This document shows, in pieces, positions 25,018 to 34,755 of a stretch of 64,000 bases of DNA; within the stretch, counting starts at the first letter, position 1; each line of letters starts with the position of its first letter. The position numbers and the translations under genes were made by a program. The stretch covers positions 121,214 through 185,213 of the forward strand of contig CAAEVH010000056.1 in assembly GCA_900759445.1 (NCBI GenBank), in the 5' to 3' direction. Below the pieces are notes generated by a model. It saw only the letters and a program-made list of their open reading frames with translations. It did not search any database and was not told the DNA's origin. This stretch comes from an uncultured Raoultella sp. (GTDB lineage Bacteria; Pseudomonadota; Gammaproteobacteria; Enterobacterales; Enterobacteriaceae).

Positions 25018-26280
25018 ATGCCACGCTCGCTTTACGCCACCGATACTGACCTGACTGCCGAGAACCTGCTTCGCCTGCCTGCCGAATTTGGCTGCCCGGT
25101 GTGGGTCTATGACGCGCAGATTATCCGCCGCCAGATAGCTCAGCTCAGCCAGTTCGACGTGGTGCGTTTTGCCCAGAAGGCCTGCTCCAATATCCATATT
25201 TTGCGCCTGATGCGTGAACAGGGCGTTAAGGTGGACTCCGTCTCCCTCGGGGAGATTGAACGTGCGCTGGCGGCAGGTTATGACCCGCAGCAGCATCCGG
25301 AAGATATCGTTTTTACCGCCGATCTGATTGACGAGGCGACGCTGGAGCGCGTCAAGGCCCTGCAGATTCCGGTGAATGCCGGTTCAGTCGATATGCTGAG
25401 CCAGCTGGGGGAAGTCTCTCCAGGCCATCGCGTCTGGCTGCGCGTCAACCCGGGCTTTGGTCACGGCCACAGCCAAAAAACCAACACCGGTGGCGAAAAC
25501 AGCAAACACGGGATCTGGTACAGCCATCTGCCGGCGGCGCTGGAAGTGATGCGTCGCTATCAGCTCCAGCTGGTGGGGATCCACATGCACATTGGCTCCG
25601 GAGTTGATTATGGCCACCTGGAACAGGTTTGCGGCGCGATGGTGCGTCAGGTGGTGGAGTTTGGGCAGGATCTGCAGGCGATCTCTGCCGGCGGCGGGCT
25701 GTCGATCCCGTATCGCGAAGGTGAAGAGGCGATCGATACCGATCACTACTACGGCTTGTGGAACGCCGCGCGCGAGCAGATCGCCCGACATCTCGGCCAT
25801 CCGGTGAAACTGGAAATCGAGCCGGGTCGCTTCCTGGTGGCCGAATCCGGGGTGCTGGTCTCTCAGGTACGTAGCGTTAAAGAGATGGGAAGCCGCCACT
25901 TTGTCCTGATTGATGCCGGTTTTAACGATCTGATGCGCCCGTCAATGTACGGCAGCTATCACCATATTACCGCCCTGGCTGCGGATGGCCGCAACCTGAG
26001 CGCCGCGCCGCTTATCGACACCGTCGTGGCCGGGCCGCTGTGTGAATCGGGCGACGTCTTCACTCAGCAGGAAGGGGGCAAGGTGGAGACGCGTTTGCTG
26101 CCTGAAGTCGCGCCGGGAGATTATCTGGTGCTGCATGATACGGGGGCTTATGGCGCGTCGATGTCCTCAAACTACAACAGTCGTCCGCTGCTGCCGGAAG
26201 TGCTGTTCGACAACGGCAGCGCACGGCTGATCCGTCGTCGGCAGACGATTCAGGAGCTGCTGGCCTTAGAGCTGTTCTAA
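25018..26280 (+). CDS. lysA: LysA, diaminopimelate decarboxylase
   Basis: A 420-residue fold-III PLP decarboxylase, the exact E. coli length. It converts meso-diaminopimelate to L-lysine, the last biosynthetic step. The PLP lysine is in RFAQKACSNIHILR (near residue 54), the glycine loop in ISAGGGLSIPY, EIEPGRF follows, and the active-site cysteine is in GPLCESGDVF. It is divergent from its activator lysR. Its stop overlaps the stop of the convergent LacI-type gene by 4 bases. Confidence 0.97.
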   Translation: MPRSLYATDTDLTAENLLRLPAEFGCPVWVYDAQIIRRQIAQLSQFDVVRFAQKACSNIHILRLMREQGVKVDSVSLGEIERALAAGYDPQQHPEDIVFTADLIDEATLERVKALQIPVNAGSVDMLSQLGEVSPGHRVWLRVNPGFGHGHSQKTNTGGENSKHGIWYSHLPAALEVMRRYQLQLVGIHMHIGSGVDYGHLEQVCGAMVRQVVEFGQDLQAISAGGGLSIPYREGEEAIDTDHYYGLWNAAREQIARHLGHPVKLEIEPGRFLVAESGVLVSQVRSVKEMGSRHFVLIDAGFNDLMRPSMYGSYHHITALAADGRNLSAAPLIDTVVAGPLCESGDVFTQQEGGKVETRLLPEVAPGDYLVLHDTGAYGASMSSNYNSRPLLPEVLFDNGSARLIRRRQTIQELLALELF

Positions 26281-27284
26281 AAATAGGGCCCCGTCGTAAC
26301 CGACTCGCGCAAGACCAGCGTGCCGGTAAACGGCGGGATCGTTTCGATCGGCTGGTCGTTGGCGAGCTTGATCGCCTGATCGATCGCGGTGGTGATCATG
26401 TTATCGATCGGCAGATAGACCGTCGACAGGCCGGGTTCCAGCCATTTTGCGCTCGGGGCATCGTCGAAGCCGAACAGCGAAACGTCCTGCGGGATCCGCA
26501 GCCCCGCCTGATGCAGCGCTTTTGAGGCGCCCAGCGCCATATCATCGTTACAGGAAAACAGCGCGCTGAACGTTGTTTTCTCATCAAGCAGCTCGCGGCA
26601 CAGTTCATAGCCGCGGGTCATCGTCGAATCGCCGTATTTCACTTTCGCCGCATCCCACGCGATACCATGCTTTTTCAGGGCCTTGCGGTATCCCTGCAGA
26701 CGGGCTTTGCCCGTAGGGGTATGCATCGGTACGGTCATGCAGGCGATATCCCGGTGCCCTTGCGTAATCAGATAATTGACCGCCTGAAAGGCCGCATCTT
26801 CCTGCTCGAAGAACACGCAGCGTTCCCGCGCCAGGCTGACGTCGCGGTTAATCACGACCAGCGGCATATCGATGGATTCGATCAGCGACATGATCTTCTT
26901 TTCGCTCATGTGGCGGGTATAGAGGATGATTGCGTCGCACTGGCGGTCAGCGAGCATCTGCACCGCTTCTTCTTCGCGTTCCGGGGCATCGTGGCCGTCG
27001 GTGACGATCAGCTGTTTTCCCCAGGCTTCCGTCTGGCGCGAAGCCTGTTGTAGCAGGCGGCCAAAATAGAAACCATCAAAGGTAGAAACCACCAGTCCGA
27101 TACTGTTGCTGGTACGGTTCGCCAGCGAACGGGCGAGAAAGTTTGGCCGGTATCCCAGCTCTTCCATCGCTTTGAATACCTGTTGGCGGGTGCTCTCTTT
27201 TACCTGACCTGTGCCGTTCAACACGCGGGAAACCGTCGCTTTAGAGACGCCTGCGCGAATTGAGACATCCAGCATTGTAGCCAT
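26277..27284 (-). CDS. LacI-family regulator, AscG-like
   Basis: A 335-residue LacI-type repressor. The N-terminal helix-turn-helix is MATMLDVSIRAGVSKATVSR, followed by a hinge (YRPNFLARSLANR near 46-58) and a sugar-binding domain. The best recalled relative is AscG, the E. coli repressor of arbutin-salicin-cellobiose genes, but with clear differences such as TPTGKARLQGYRKAL. No sugar operon is adjacent: its neighbours are lysA (convergent) and a GNAT gene (divergent, 209 bases away). It therefore acts on itself, on the GNAT gene, or at a distance. In E. coli, lysA is directly next to galR, so this gene and the GNAT gene are an insertion. An AGGAA site supports the start. Confidence 0.8.
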   Translation of the reverse strand: MATMLDVSIRAGVSKATVSRVLNGTGQVKESTRQQVFKAMEELGYRPNFLARSLANRTSNSIGLVVSTFDGFYFGRLLQQASRQTEAWGKQLIVTDGHDAPEREEEAVQMLADRQCDAIILYTRHMSEKKIMSLIESIDMPLVVINRDVSLARERCVFFEQEDAAFQAVNYLITQGHRDIACMTVPMHTPTGKARLQGYRKALKKHGIAWDAAKVKYGDSTMTRGYELCRELLDEKTTFSALFSCNDDMALGASKALHQAGLRIPQDVSLFGFDDAPSAKWLEPGLSTVYLPIDNMITTAIDQAIKLANDQPIETIPPFTGTLVLRESVTTGPYF

Positions 27285-27493
27285 TCATCGATTCCTGATT
27301 TCACGTGATAAGCCGCAGTTTATCACAGACATTCAGAGGGATATGCGCTCAACCGGACGCAAAGAACTATCGCGATCACGCTTTTTGCAGGAAGTGTCCG
27401 CAAAATGGCTCTTCTACGCCTTGACGTTCTCGCCACCGGCCGCTGCGGGCGCGGTATACTGGCAGCCAGAGGATTTTCAGCAGGGGATCGGTT

Positions 27494-27973
27494 ATGCATA
27501 TTCAGCCATTATACGCCGCGCCGCAGCACGCCGAACAGGTGGCGACGTGGCTCTGGCAGGCCTTTGGCGGCGAAACGCTGCCGCTGCCTTTTTTTGCCAC
27601 TCTCATTGCCCACAGCCAGACGCCGGAGGCGCTGCCGCTCACCTTTATCGCCGTCGAGGGCGAGACGCTTATCGGGACGGTGGGGCTGTGGCGCTGCGAC
27701 TTAATCAGCCGTCAGGATCTGTTCCCGTGGATGGCGGCGCTGTACGTCTCCCCGGACGCGCGCGGACGGGGCATCGCGGGACAGCTGCAGCAACATGTGA
27801 TCGACTATGCCCGCCGGCTTGGGCACCCGCAGCTGTATCTTTACTCCGCCTGCCGCGATTTTTATGAGCGTTTTGGCTGGCAGTATATTGGTGAAGGGCT
27901 GGATTACCCGGCCACCGCCGTCAGACTGTATCGTTACGACTTATCGCTTTCCGACGGCGCCATTACCGAGTGA
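27494..27973 (+). CDS. GNAT-family N-acetyltransferase
   Basis: A 159-residue GNAT-fold acetyltransferase. The acetyl-CoA-binding motif A is LYVSPDARGRGIAGQLQQHV (about residues 83-102), preceded by the beta-strand LIGTVGLWRCD and followed by LYSACRDFYERFGWQYIGEG. The acceptor substrate is unknown. It lies between two LacI-type genes and its last 40 bases run antisense to the 3' end of galR, an unusual overlap for convergent genes. No operon partner is present. Confidence 0.8.
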   Translation: MHIQPLYAAPQHAEQVATWLWQAFGGETLPLPFFATLIAHSQTPEALPLTFIAVEGETLIGTVGLWRCDLISRQDLFPWMAALYVSPDARGRGIAGQLQQHVIDYARRLGHPQLYLYSACRDFYERFGWQYIGEGLDYPATAVRLYRYDLSLSDGAITE

Positions 27974-28950
27974 CGGCGAACCAGCGTCGGGCTGAATAAA
28001 TGGGTGATTTCAGGCGCCGGGCGCTGATCCGCCAGCGCCAGCGCCAGTTCGGCGGCCTGCGTTGCCATGGTCACGATGGGGTAACGCACCGTCGTCAGGC
28101 GCGGGCGAACATAGCGAGAGATCAGCACATCATCGAAGCCAATCAGCGAAATCTCGCGCGGAACGTCAATACCATTATCATTCAGCACCCCCATCGCGCC
28201 GGCGGCCATCGAGTCGTTATAGCAGGCGACAGCGGTAAAATTCCTGCCGCGTCCCAGGAGTTCGGTGATGGCCTGTTCGCCGCCGCTTTCATCAGGTTCG
28301 GCAAATGTCACCAGCCGATCGTTACAGGGCAGACCGCTCTCCGTTAACGCCGCGTAATAGCCTTGCAGACGATCTTCAGCATCAGAAATCGCGTGGTTGG
28401 AACAGAGGTAGCCGATACGGGTATGCCCCTGTTGGATCAGGTGACGGGTCGCCAGCCAGGCGCCGTAGCGGTCATCCAGGGCGACGCAACGCTGCTCAAA
28501 ACCCGCCAGAATACGGTTGATCAGCACCATGCCAGGGATCTGTCTCATCAGCCCGGCGAGCTCGTCGTCAGGGATCATTTTCGCGTGTACGACCAGCGCA
28601 GCGCAGCGATGGCGGATAAGCTGCTCAATGGCCTGGCGCTCTTTTTTAATGCTGTGATACCCATTGCCGATCAGCAAAAAGTTACCGGTGTTGTAGGCCA
28701 CCTGCTCGACGGCTTTGACCATTGCGCCGAAGAAAGGATCGGACACGTCACCCACCACCAGACCGACGGTCTCCGTCGACTGCTGTGCCAGCGCGCGCGC
28801 GTTAGCATTGGGATGATAATTGAGCGTTTCCATCGCCGCAGTCACCGACTGGCGCGAGGTTTCACTGGCTTTGGGGGAGTTGTTGATCACGCGGGATACG
28901 GTAGCGACGGACACTCCAGCGAGTCGGGCTACATCCTTAATTGTCGCCAT
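27934..28950 (-). CDS. galR: GalR, galactose repressor
   Basis: A 338-residue LacI/GalR repressor almost identical to E. coli GalR in the DNA-binding region (MATIKDVARLAGVSVATVSR). The galactose-binding domain contains VVGDVSDPFFGAMVKAVEQ and ACYNDSMAAGAMGVLNDNG. It represses gal genes and galP in the absence of galactose. The start at 28950 gives the canonical N-terminus; a frame open for 59 more codons upstream does not encode family sequence. A GalR-type operator lies 17 bases upstream, so autoregulation is likely. Its C-terminus is shorter and different from E. coli, and it overlaps the GNAT gene by 40 bases. Confidence 0.95.
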   Translation of the reverse strand: MATIKDVARLAGVSVATVSRVINNSPKASETSRQSVTAAMETLNYHPNANARALAQQSTETVGLVVGDVSDPFFGAMVKAVEQVAYNTGNFLLIGNGYHSIKKERQAIEQLIRHRCAALVVHAKMIPDDELAGLMRQIPGMVLINRILAGFEQRCVALDDRYGAWLATRHLIQQGHTRIGYLCSNHAISDAEDRLQGYYAALTESGLPCNDRLVTFAEPDESGGEQAITELLGRGRNFTAVACYNDSMAAGAMGVLNDNGIDVPREISLIGFDDVLISRYVRPRLTTVRYPIVTMATQAAELALALADQRPAPEITHLFSPTLVRRHSVMAPSESDKS

Positions 28951-28966
28951 ACCAGACCTTTTATAG

Positions 28967-28982
28967 GGTAAGCGTTTACATA
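28967..28982 (-). promoter_or_regulatory. GalR-type operator at galR
   Basis: On the minus strand TATGTAAACGCTTACC fits GTGNAANCGNTTNCAC at nearly all fixed positions. It lies just upstream of the galR start codon. Confidence 0.6.
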
Positions 28983-29209
28983 CCGTTATGTTACGGGAAA
29001 GTGTGGCAGATTCAAGGCTGGAGGCGCCTGGCTTCGCGCAAATGTGATGCAGATTAGCCTTCATGGTGAAAAAGTTACACAACGACAAGCGCAGGGGCGG
29101 AGACGAATGAAACGGCGGTGGGAACATTCACACCTTTGCTTACACTTTGCGATTAGCTGTTGCGAATGTTCGCTGGTTTATCCATTCATTGCATTGATAT
29201 TCTGGCTAT

Positions 29210-29291
29210 CCCAGAGGTATTGATAGGTGGAGCTAACGTTACGTTGGCCACTCTAATTACACCAGCCTGCGCAGATGCGCAGGTTTTTTTT
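29210..29291 (+). ncRNA. omrB: OmrB small RNA
   Basis: The transcript begins CCCAGAGGTATTGATAGGTG, the conserved OmrA/OmrB seed end, and finishes with CCTGCGCAGATGCGCAGG and a T-run. The length of 82 nt and the middle part ending TTACACCAGCCTGCG match E. coli OmrB. OmrB is an Hfq-dependent RNA induced by OmpR; through its 5' end it represses outer-membrane protein genes such as cirA, fecA and ompT, and also ompR and csgD. It lies between galR and aas as in E. coli. Confidence 0.93.
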
Positions 29292-29483
29292 TGCCCGCAG
29301 GCGGAACATGCCGCGACCCGCTCCCGCGAAATGCCCTCGCTACCCGCATCGGATAAGCCTCTTCCTGTTCACCGCTCGCCGCTGTTACAGATAGCGAAAA
29401 TGGCAATAACTGGTTGCACTTAGGCTTATTCCCTTGCGTTTTATCGCTGGTGCGGCAGGGGCAAAAAACCTGACAATCAGGGT

Positions 29484-29571
29484 CCCAGAGGTATTGATAG
29501 GTGAGTTTTTAAGTACGCGTTTCGTACTGATTATCTTGCACCGGCCTGCGCAGATGCGCAGGTTTTTTTTT
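29484..29571 (+). ncRNA. omrA: OmrA small RNA
   Basis: A second RNA with the same 5' start (CCCAGAGGTATTGATAGGTG) and the same terminator hairpin, but a different centre (GTACGCG-TTTC-GTAC hairpin, then CTTGCACCGGCCTGCG) that matches OmrA. Length is about 88 nt, as in E. coli. Having the twin RNAs 274 bases apart in tandem reflects an old duplication. OmpR sites are expected upstream of both, but I could not fix them. Confidence 0.93.
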
Positions 29572-29656
29572 ACGCCAAACATTCTTCCCCGCACTGCTTT
29601 CAAACGCCTTCTCGTGTAACCTGCAATGACTTAATAACCGGTCAAATGGAGTTGTT

Positions 29657-31816
29657 ATGCTGTTGGCATTTTTCAGGCTGTTGTTCAAAGGGTTGTATCG
29701 GGTCAGATTGACCGGCGACACGCAGCCCTTGCAACAACAAAAGGTCTTGATCACCCCGAATCACGTCTCTTTCCTCGATGGGATCCTGCTAGCCTTATTC
29801 CTGCCCGTCCGACCGGTCTTTGCGGTGTACAGTTCTATCAGCCAGCGCTGGTTTATGCGCGTGCTGACGCCGCTGATCGACTTTGTCCCGCTCGACCCGA
29901 CGAAACCGATGTCGATAAAACACCTGGTGCGGTTGATTGAGCAGGGGCGTCCGGTGGTTATCTTCCCGGAAGGGCGTATCTCGGTTAGCGGTTCGCTGAT
30001 GAAAATCTATGACGGGGCGGCGTTTGTGGCCGCAAAGTCGCAGGCCACTATTATCCCACTGCGTATCGAAGGCGCGGAGCTGACCCCGTTTAGTCGTCTC
30101 AAGGGGCTGGTCAAACGTCGCCTGTTCCCTCGGATCCAGCTGCATTTGCTGCCGCCAACCCGCATTGAAATGCCTCAGGCTCCCCGCGCCCGCGATCGCC
30201 GCAAAATTGCCGGGGAAATGCTGCACCAGATTATGATGGAAGCGCGCATGGCGGTGCGTCCACGGGAAACGCTGTATGAATCGCTGCTGGCGGCGCAGGA
30301 TCGGTTCGGCGCGCGCAAAAACTGCGTGGAAGACATTAACTTTCAACCCGATACCTATCGCAAGCTGCTGACCAAAACCCTCTTTGTGGCGCGCATCCTG
30401 GAAAAATACAGCGCTCAGGGTGAAAGAATCGGCCTGATGTTACCCAACGCCGGCATCAGCGCGGCGGTCATTTTTGGCGCTATTGCCCGCGGGCGTATTC
30501 CGGCGATGATGAACTACACCGCCGGGATTAAAGGGCTGAGTAGCGCGATTACCGCCGCAGAAATCAAGACGATCTTTACCTCCCGTACCTTCCTTGATAA
30601 AGGCAAACTCTGGCATCTGCCGGAGCAGCTTACTCAGGTACGTTGGGTCTTCCTTGAAGACCTGAAAGGCGACGTTACGACCGGCGATAAGCTGTGGATC
30701 TTCGGCCATCTGCTGGCGCCGAAACTGGCGCAGGTCAAACAGCAGCCGGAAGATGCGGCGATTATCCTCTTCACCTCCGGTTCCGAAGGCAACCCGAAAG
30801 GGGTGGTGCATAGTCATAAAAGTATTCTGGCCAACGTCGAGCAGATTAAAACCATTGCCGACTTTACTGCCAACGATCGCTTTATGTCGGCGCTGCCGCT
30901 GTTCCACTCCTTTGGGCTGACGGTCGGCCTGTTTACCCCGCTGTTTACCGGCGCAGAAGTGTTCCTCTATCCCAGCCCGCTGCATTACCGCGTGGTGCCG
31001 GAACTGGTTTACGACCGCAACTGTACGGTGCTGTTCGGGACGTCGACCTTCCTCGCGAACTACGCGCGCTTTGCTAACCCGTACGATTTCTATCGTCTTC
31101 GCTACGTGGTCGCCGGGGCGGAAAAGCTGCAGGAGAGCACGAAGCAACTGTGGCAGGACAAATTTGGCCTGCGCATTCTCGAAGGCTATGGCGTCACCGA
31201 ATGTGCGCCGGTGGTATCGATTAACGTCCCGATGGCGGCGAAGGTGGGAACCGTCGGGCGTATTTTGCCGGGGATGGATGCGCGCCTGCTGGCGATGCCG
31301 GGTATTGAAGAGGGCGGCCGCCTGCAGTTAAAAGGGCCGAACATCATGAACGGCTATCTGCGGGTGGAGAACCCGGGCGTGCTGGAAACACCGACGGCGG
31401 AAAATCAGCATGGCGAAATGGAGAGCGGCTGGTATGACACCGGGGATATCGTCACCTTTGACGAGCAGGGCTATGTGCGCATTCAGGGGCGTGCTAAGCG
31501 CTTCGCGAAAATCGCCGGCGAAATGGTGTCACTGGAAATGGTTGAGCAGGTGGCTCTGGGCGTCTCACCTGACAAGATGCATGCCACGGCGATTAAACAA
31601 GATGCCGGTAAAGGCGAGGCGCTGGTGCTCTTTACCACCGATAATGAACTGAACCGTGAAAAACTGCTGCGCTACGCCCGTGAACATGGGGTGCCGGAGC
31701 TGGCGGTACCGCGCGACATTCGCTGGTTGAAGCAACTGCCGGTTCTCGGCAGCGGCAAGCCGGACTTTGTCACCCTGAAAGGTATGGTTGAGCAGACGGA
31801 AGATTCTGATGAGTGA
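29657..31816 (+). CDS. aas: Aas, 2-acyl-glycerophosphoethanolamine acyltransferase / acyl-ACP synthetase
   Basis: A 719-residue bifunctional inner-membrane enzyme that re-acylates lysophosphatidylethanolamine. The N-terminal PlsC-like acyltransferase has His36 and Asp41 (NHVSFLDG) and FPEGRIS near 111-117. The C-terminal AMP-dependent synthetase loads acyl carrier protein, with the P-loop-like [16 protein letters not shown] (about 374-389) and YDTGDIV near 594. Length equals E. coli Aas. Its stop overlaps the lplT start by 8 bases; LplT delivers its lysophospholipid substrate. Confidence 0.97.
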   Translation: MLLAFFRLLFKGLYRVRLTGDTQPLQQQKVLITPNHVSFLDGILLALFLPVRPVFAVYSSISQRWFMRVLTPLIDFVPLDPTKPMSIKHLVRLIEQGRPVVIFPEGRISVSGSLMKIYDGAAFVAAKSQATIIPLRIEGAELTPFSRLKGLVKRRLFPRIQLHLLPPTRIEMPQAPRARDRRKIAGEMLHQIMMEARMAVRPRETLYESLLAAQDRFGARKNCVEDINFQPDTYRKLLTKTLFVARILEKYSAQGERIGLMLPNAGISAAVIFGAIARGRIPAMMNYTAGIKGLSSAITAAEIKTIFTSRTFLDKGKLWHLPEQLTQVRWVFLEDLKGDVTTGDKLWIFGHLLAPKLAQVKQQPEDAAIILFTSGSEGNPKGVVHSHKSILANVEQIKTIADFTANDRFMSALPLFHSFGLTVGLFTPLFTGAEVFLYPSPLHYRVVPELVYDRNCTVLFGTSTFLANYARFANPYDFYRLRYVVAGAEKLQESTKQLWQDKFGLRILEGYGVTECAPVVSINVPMAAKVGTVGRILPGMDARLLAMPGIEEGGRLQLKGPNIMNGYLRVENPGVLETPTAENQHGEMESGWYDTGDIVTFDEQGYVRIQGRAKRFAKIAGEMVSLEMVEQVALGVSPDKMHATAIKQDAGKGEALVLFTTDNELNREKLLRYAREHGVPELAVPRDIRWLKQLPVLGSGKPDFVTLKGMVEQTEDSDE

Positions 31817-33005
31817 GTCAGTACACACTAACACTTCGCTGTACTCAAAAGGGATGATGGCGGTCATCTGCGCCCAGTTCCTCTCGGCATTTGGCGATAA
31901 TGCGCTGCTGTTTGCCACGCTGGCGCTGATGAAGCAGCAGTTCTACCCGGACTGGAGCCAGCCGGTGATGCAGATGCTGTTTGTAGGTGCTTACATACTG
32001 TTTGCGCCGTTTGTCGGCCAGTTTGCCGACAGCTTTGCCAAAGGGCGAGTGATGATGGTCGCCAACGGCATGAAGCTGGTTGGCGCTGGCTGCATCTGTT
32101 TTGGTCTGAACCCGTTTATCGGCTATACCCTGGTGGGGGTGGGCGCAGCGGCCTATTCGCCGGCCAAATACGGCATTCTTGGCGAGCTGACCACCGGGGA
32201 TAAGTTAGTGAAAGCTAACGGTTTGATGGAGTCGTCTACCATTGCGGCGATTTTACTGGGATCGATGGCCGGCGGTATTCTGGCCGACTGGCATGTGCTG
32301 GCCGCGCTGGCCATCTGTGCGCTGGTGTATGGCGGGGCGGTGATCGCCAACCTGTGGATCCCGAAGCTGCCGGCGGCGCGTCCCGGTCAGTCGTGGCGTT
32401 TTACCCCGATGACCCACAGCTTCTTTAGCGCCTGTAAGACACTATGGCGTAATGGCGAAACGCGTTTCTCCCTGATGGGAACCAGCCTGTTCTGGGGCGC
32501 CGGCGTGACGCTGCGTTTCCTGCTGGTGCTGTGGGTACCGGCGGCGCTTGGCATCACCAGTAACGCCATGCCGACCTATCTCAATGCGATGGTGGCCGTC
32601 GGGATCGTGTTGGGCGCCGGCGCGGCGGCGAAGCTGGTCACCCTACAAACCGTCTCGCGCTGCATGCCTGCCGGGGTTTTAATCGGCGTCGCGGTGATCC
32701 TTTTCACCTTACAGCAGGCGCTTTTACCGGCATTTGCTCTGCTGCTGCTGCTCGGTATCTTTGGCGGCTTCTTTATTGTGCCGCTCAATGCGCTGCTGCA
32801 GGAACGCGGTAAGCATACCGTTGGTGCAGGTAACGCGATTGCGGTACAAAATCTCGGCGAAAACGTGGCCATGCTGCTAATGCTGGGGCTCTATTCGCTG
32901 GCGGTGAGAATCGGTATTCCGGTGGTGGGCGTCGGGATTGGCTTTGGTGCGGTGTTTGCGCTGGCTATCGCCGCGCTGTGGCTGTGGGGCCGACGTCAGT
33001 CGTAG
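31809..33005 (+). CDS. lplT: LplT, lysophospholipid transporter
   Basis: A 398-residue major facilitator protein with about 12 hydrophobic segments. It flips lysophosphatidylethanolamine and related lipids across the inner membrane for repair by Aas. The start at 31809 ([15 protein letters not shown]) matches E. coli and overlaps aas in ATGAGTGA; an in-frame ATG 21 bases upstream is not used. Conserved stretches include [17 protein letters not shown] and [17 protein letters not shown]. It is the last gene of the aas-lplT operon and is followed by a REP cluster. Confidence 0.96.
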   Translation: MSESVHTNTSLYSKGMMAVICAQFLSAFGDNALLFATLALMKQQFYPDWSQPVMQMLFVGAYILFAPFVGQFADSFAKGRVMMVANGMKLVGAGCICFGLNPFIGYTLVGVGAAAYSPAKYGILGELTTGDKLVKANGLMESSTIAAILLGSMAGGILADWHVLAALAICALVYGGAVIANLWIPKLPAARPGQSWRFTPMTHSFFSACKTLWRNGETRFSLMGTSLFWGAGVTLRFLLVLWVPAALGITSNAMPTYLNAMVAVGIVLGAGAAAKLVTLQTVSRCMPAGVLIGVAVILFTLQQALLPAFALLLLLGIFGGFFIVPLNALLQERGKHTVGAGNAIAVQNLGENVAMLLMLGLYSLAVRIGIPVVGVGIGFGAVFALAIAALWLWGRRQS

Positions 33006-33119
33006 CCCGGGTAAGCCGTTTACGGCGTCACCCGGGAATCCCCGGCTCGCAGTAGGCTAGCCGGGCTACTGTTTAGTCTTTGCGGTAGCCCGGATAAGGC
33101 GTCAGCCGCTATCCGGGAG
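33002..33119. repeat. REP cluster between lplT and tas
   Basis: Three related GC-rich inverted repeats: GTAGCCCGGGTAAGCCG with arm CACCCGGGA (33002-33036), AGGCTAGCCGGGCTACT (33054-33070), and GTAGCCCGGATAAGGCGTCA with arm CTATCCGGGA (33085-33118). Similar units occur at 16.8, 39.7 and 55.5 kb. They lie between convergent genes and probably stabilise both mRNA ends. Confidence 0.75.
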
Positions 33120-33129
33120 GGGTTGACGC

Positions 33130-34170
33130 TTACGGTGCCGGGTAGGTATAGACCTGATGCACCGCTTCAATTTCCGCTAATACCGCTTCACTCAGCTCAA
33201 GATGCAGGCTCTCAACGTTGGTTTTAAGCTGCTCCAGCGTGGTGGCGCCCAGCAGGGTGCTGGCGACGAACGGCTGACGACGGACAAAGGCCAGCGCCAT
33301 CTGCGCCGGGTCGAGGTTATGCCGTCTGGCGATATCGACGTAGGCCGCTACCGCTTTCTGCGACTGCTCACTGCTGTAGCGCGTGAAGCGGCTGAAAAGC
33401 GTATTACGCGCGCCGGCCGGTTTTGCACCGTTAAGATACTTGCCGGTCAGGGTGCCAAATGCCAGACAGGAGTAGGCCAGCAGCTCAACGCCTTCATACT
33501 GGCTGACTTCCGCCAGACCCACTTCGTAGCTGCGGTTCAGCAGGCTGTAGGGATTCTGGATGGTGACGATGCGCGGCAGGTCGTGTTTATCCGCCAGGTG
33601 CAGATAACGCATGACGCCAAAGGCCGTTTCGTTGGAGACGCCGATATAGCGGATTTTACCGGCACGCTGGAATTCGGTGAGCGCTTCAAGTGTATCCAGC
33701 AGGGTGACGACCGGCGTGGTGTCGGTCCAGCTATAGCCCAGTTTGCCAAAGCAGTTGGTCGGGCGCTGTGGCCAGTGAACCTGGTAGAGATCGAGATAAT
33801 CGGTTTGCAGGCGCTTCAGGCTGTCGTGCAGCGCGTCACGGATATTTTTACGATCCAGCGCATGGTTCGGACGAATGCTGCTGTCGTTATTACGCGCAGG
33901 GCCGCTGACTTTAGAGGCGATAATCAGCTTTTCGCGATTGCCGCGTTTCGCCAGCCAGTTGCCGACGTAGGTTTCCGTCAGCCCCTGGGTCTCCGGGCGC
34001 GGCGGTACGGGATACATTTCAGCGACATCAATCAGGTTAATGCCCTGGCTGACAGCGTAGTCGAGCTGTTGGTGCGCGTCGGCCTCGCTATTCTGCTCAC
34101 CAAAAGTCATAGTGCCCAGCCCGAGCGTGCTGATTTCAAGAGAACTGTGTGGGATACGGTGATACTGCAT
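33130..34170 (-). CDS. tas: Tas, aldo/keto reductase
   Basis: A 346-residue aldo/keto reductase, the same length as E. coli Tas. The active-site Asp and Tyr are in INLIDVAEMYPVP (about residues 45-57) and the lysine in LIIASKVSGPARN. The NADPH pocket ends with STLLGATTLEQLKTN. Tas was found in E. coli as a suppressor of a prephenate dehydrogenase (tyrA) defect, but its natural substrate is not settled. It is monocistronic here, convergent with lplT, with a 243-base gap to ygdR that shows A-rich runs but no gene. Confidence 0.95.
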   Translation of the reverse strand: MQYHRIPHSSLEISTLGLGTMTFGEQNSEADAHQQLDYAVSQGINLIDVAEMYPVPPRPETQGLTETYVGNWLAKRGNREKLIIASKVSGPARNNDSSIRPNHALDRKNIRDALHDSLKRLQTDYLDLYQVHWPQRPTNCFGKLGYSWTDTTPVVTLLDTLEALTEFQRAGKIRYIGVSNETAFGVMRYLHLADKHDLPRIVTIQNPYSLLNRSYEVGLAEVSQYEGVELLAYSCLAFGTLTGKYLNGAKPAGARNTLFSRFTRYSSEQSQKAVAAYVDIARRHNLDPAQMALAFVRRQPFVASTLLGATTLEQLKTNVESLHLELSEAVLAEIEAVHQVYTYPAP

Positions 34171-34413
34171 AGCCGGCTTCCTTTTTTATTAACAAGGTCA
34201 GGAGTTCCCCGACAAAGGAGTATCAAAATGGCAGAGGGGGAGAAAAAGAGGAAGTAAAAAAATCAAAAAAGCCGGGGGTTCAGAATCCGAAGACGCGATG
34301 CTGCGGAGGTTTCAGAGGATCCCGACTCTTTATTAAGAGATTAAGAGGGTCCGCTGTCGGGGAAGGCGGCCTCGCCAGGCGAGTGCTGGCAGGCGGCTGG
34401 CCGACGAAAAGTC

Positions 34414-34632
34414 TTAACGTTTAATAATCTGCGAAACATCGTCGCGGTTGATCTGCATTTTATTGCCCTGCTGATCTTCGTAACTGATGAGGCCGGTATC
34501 ATCATCAACGGCTGGCTTACCATCGGTCAGGATCATGCGTCCGTCTTTTGTCGCCATCACGTAATCGCTGCTGCAACCGGAAACCGAGAACGCCAGTCCC
34601 ACGGCGGAAATCAATACTGCCCATTTTTTCAT
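34414..34632 (-). CDS. ygdR: YgdR, small lipoprotein
   Basis: A 72-residue precursor with a lipoprotein signal ([20 protein letters not shown]), the lipobox VSGC making Cys20 the acylated residue. The mature part is a DUF903/YgdI-YgdR type small beta domain ([17 protein letters not shown]). Of two in-frame ATGs, the second (34632) is preferred because AGAGG is correctly spaced. Ser at position +2 predicts outer-membrane sorting. Function is unknown. Confidence 0.93.
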   Translation of the reverse strand: MKKWAVLISAVGLAFSVSGCSSDYVMATKDGRMILTDGKPAVDDDTGLISYEDQQGNKMQINRDDVSQIIKR

Positions 34633-34712
34633 CGTCATTACCTCTTGAATGGTCGCACCTCACACCAGTGTATTAATAGCCTGATTTGTGAGACATAAAA
34701 AGCAGTAAAGTC

Positions 34713-34746
34713 TTAAAAAAGTTTGCAGCCCAGGTTTGGGCTGCAT
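34713..34746 (-). terminator. Terminator after ygdQ
   Basis: GCAGCCCA-AAC-CTGGGCTGC on the minus strand, then AAACTTTTTT, 11 bases past the ygdQ stop. The plus strand also has ATTTTT after the stem, so it could work both ways. Confidence 0.75.
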
Positions 34747-34755
34747 TTTTGTGGC

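Noticed and set aside
28951..29127. 5' extension of galR by 59 codons
   Set aside because: The extension has no family sequence and covers the GalR-type operator; the start at 28950 gives the known N-terminus.
33202..34257. Plus-strand frame of 351 codons opposite tas
   Set aside because: Shadow of the intact tas gene; no family features.
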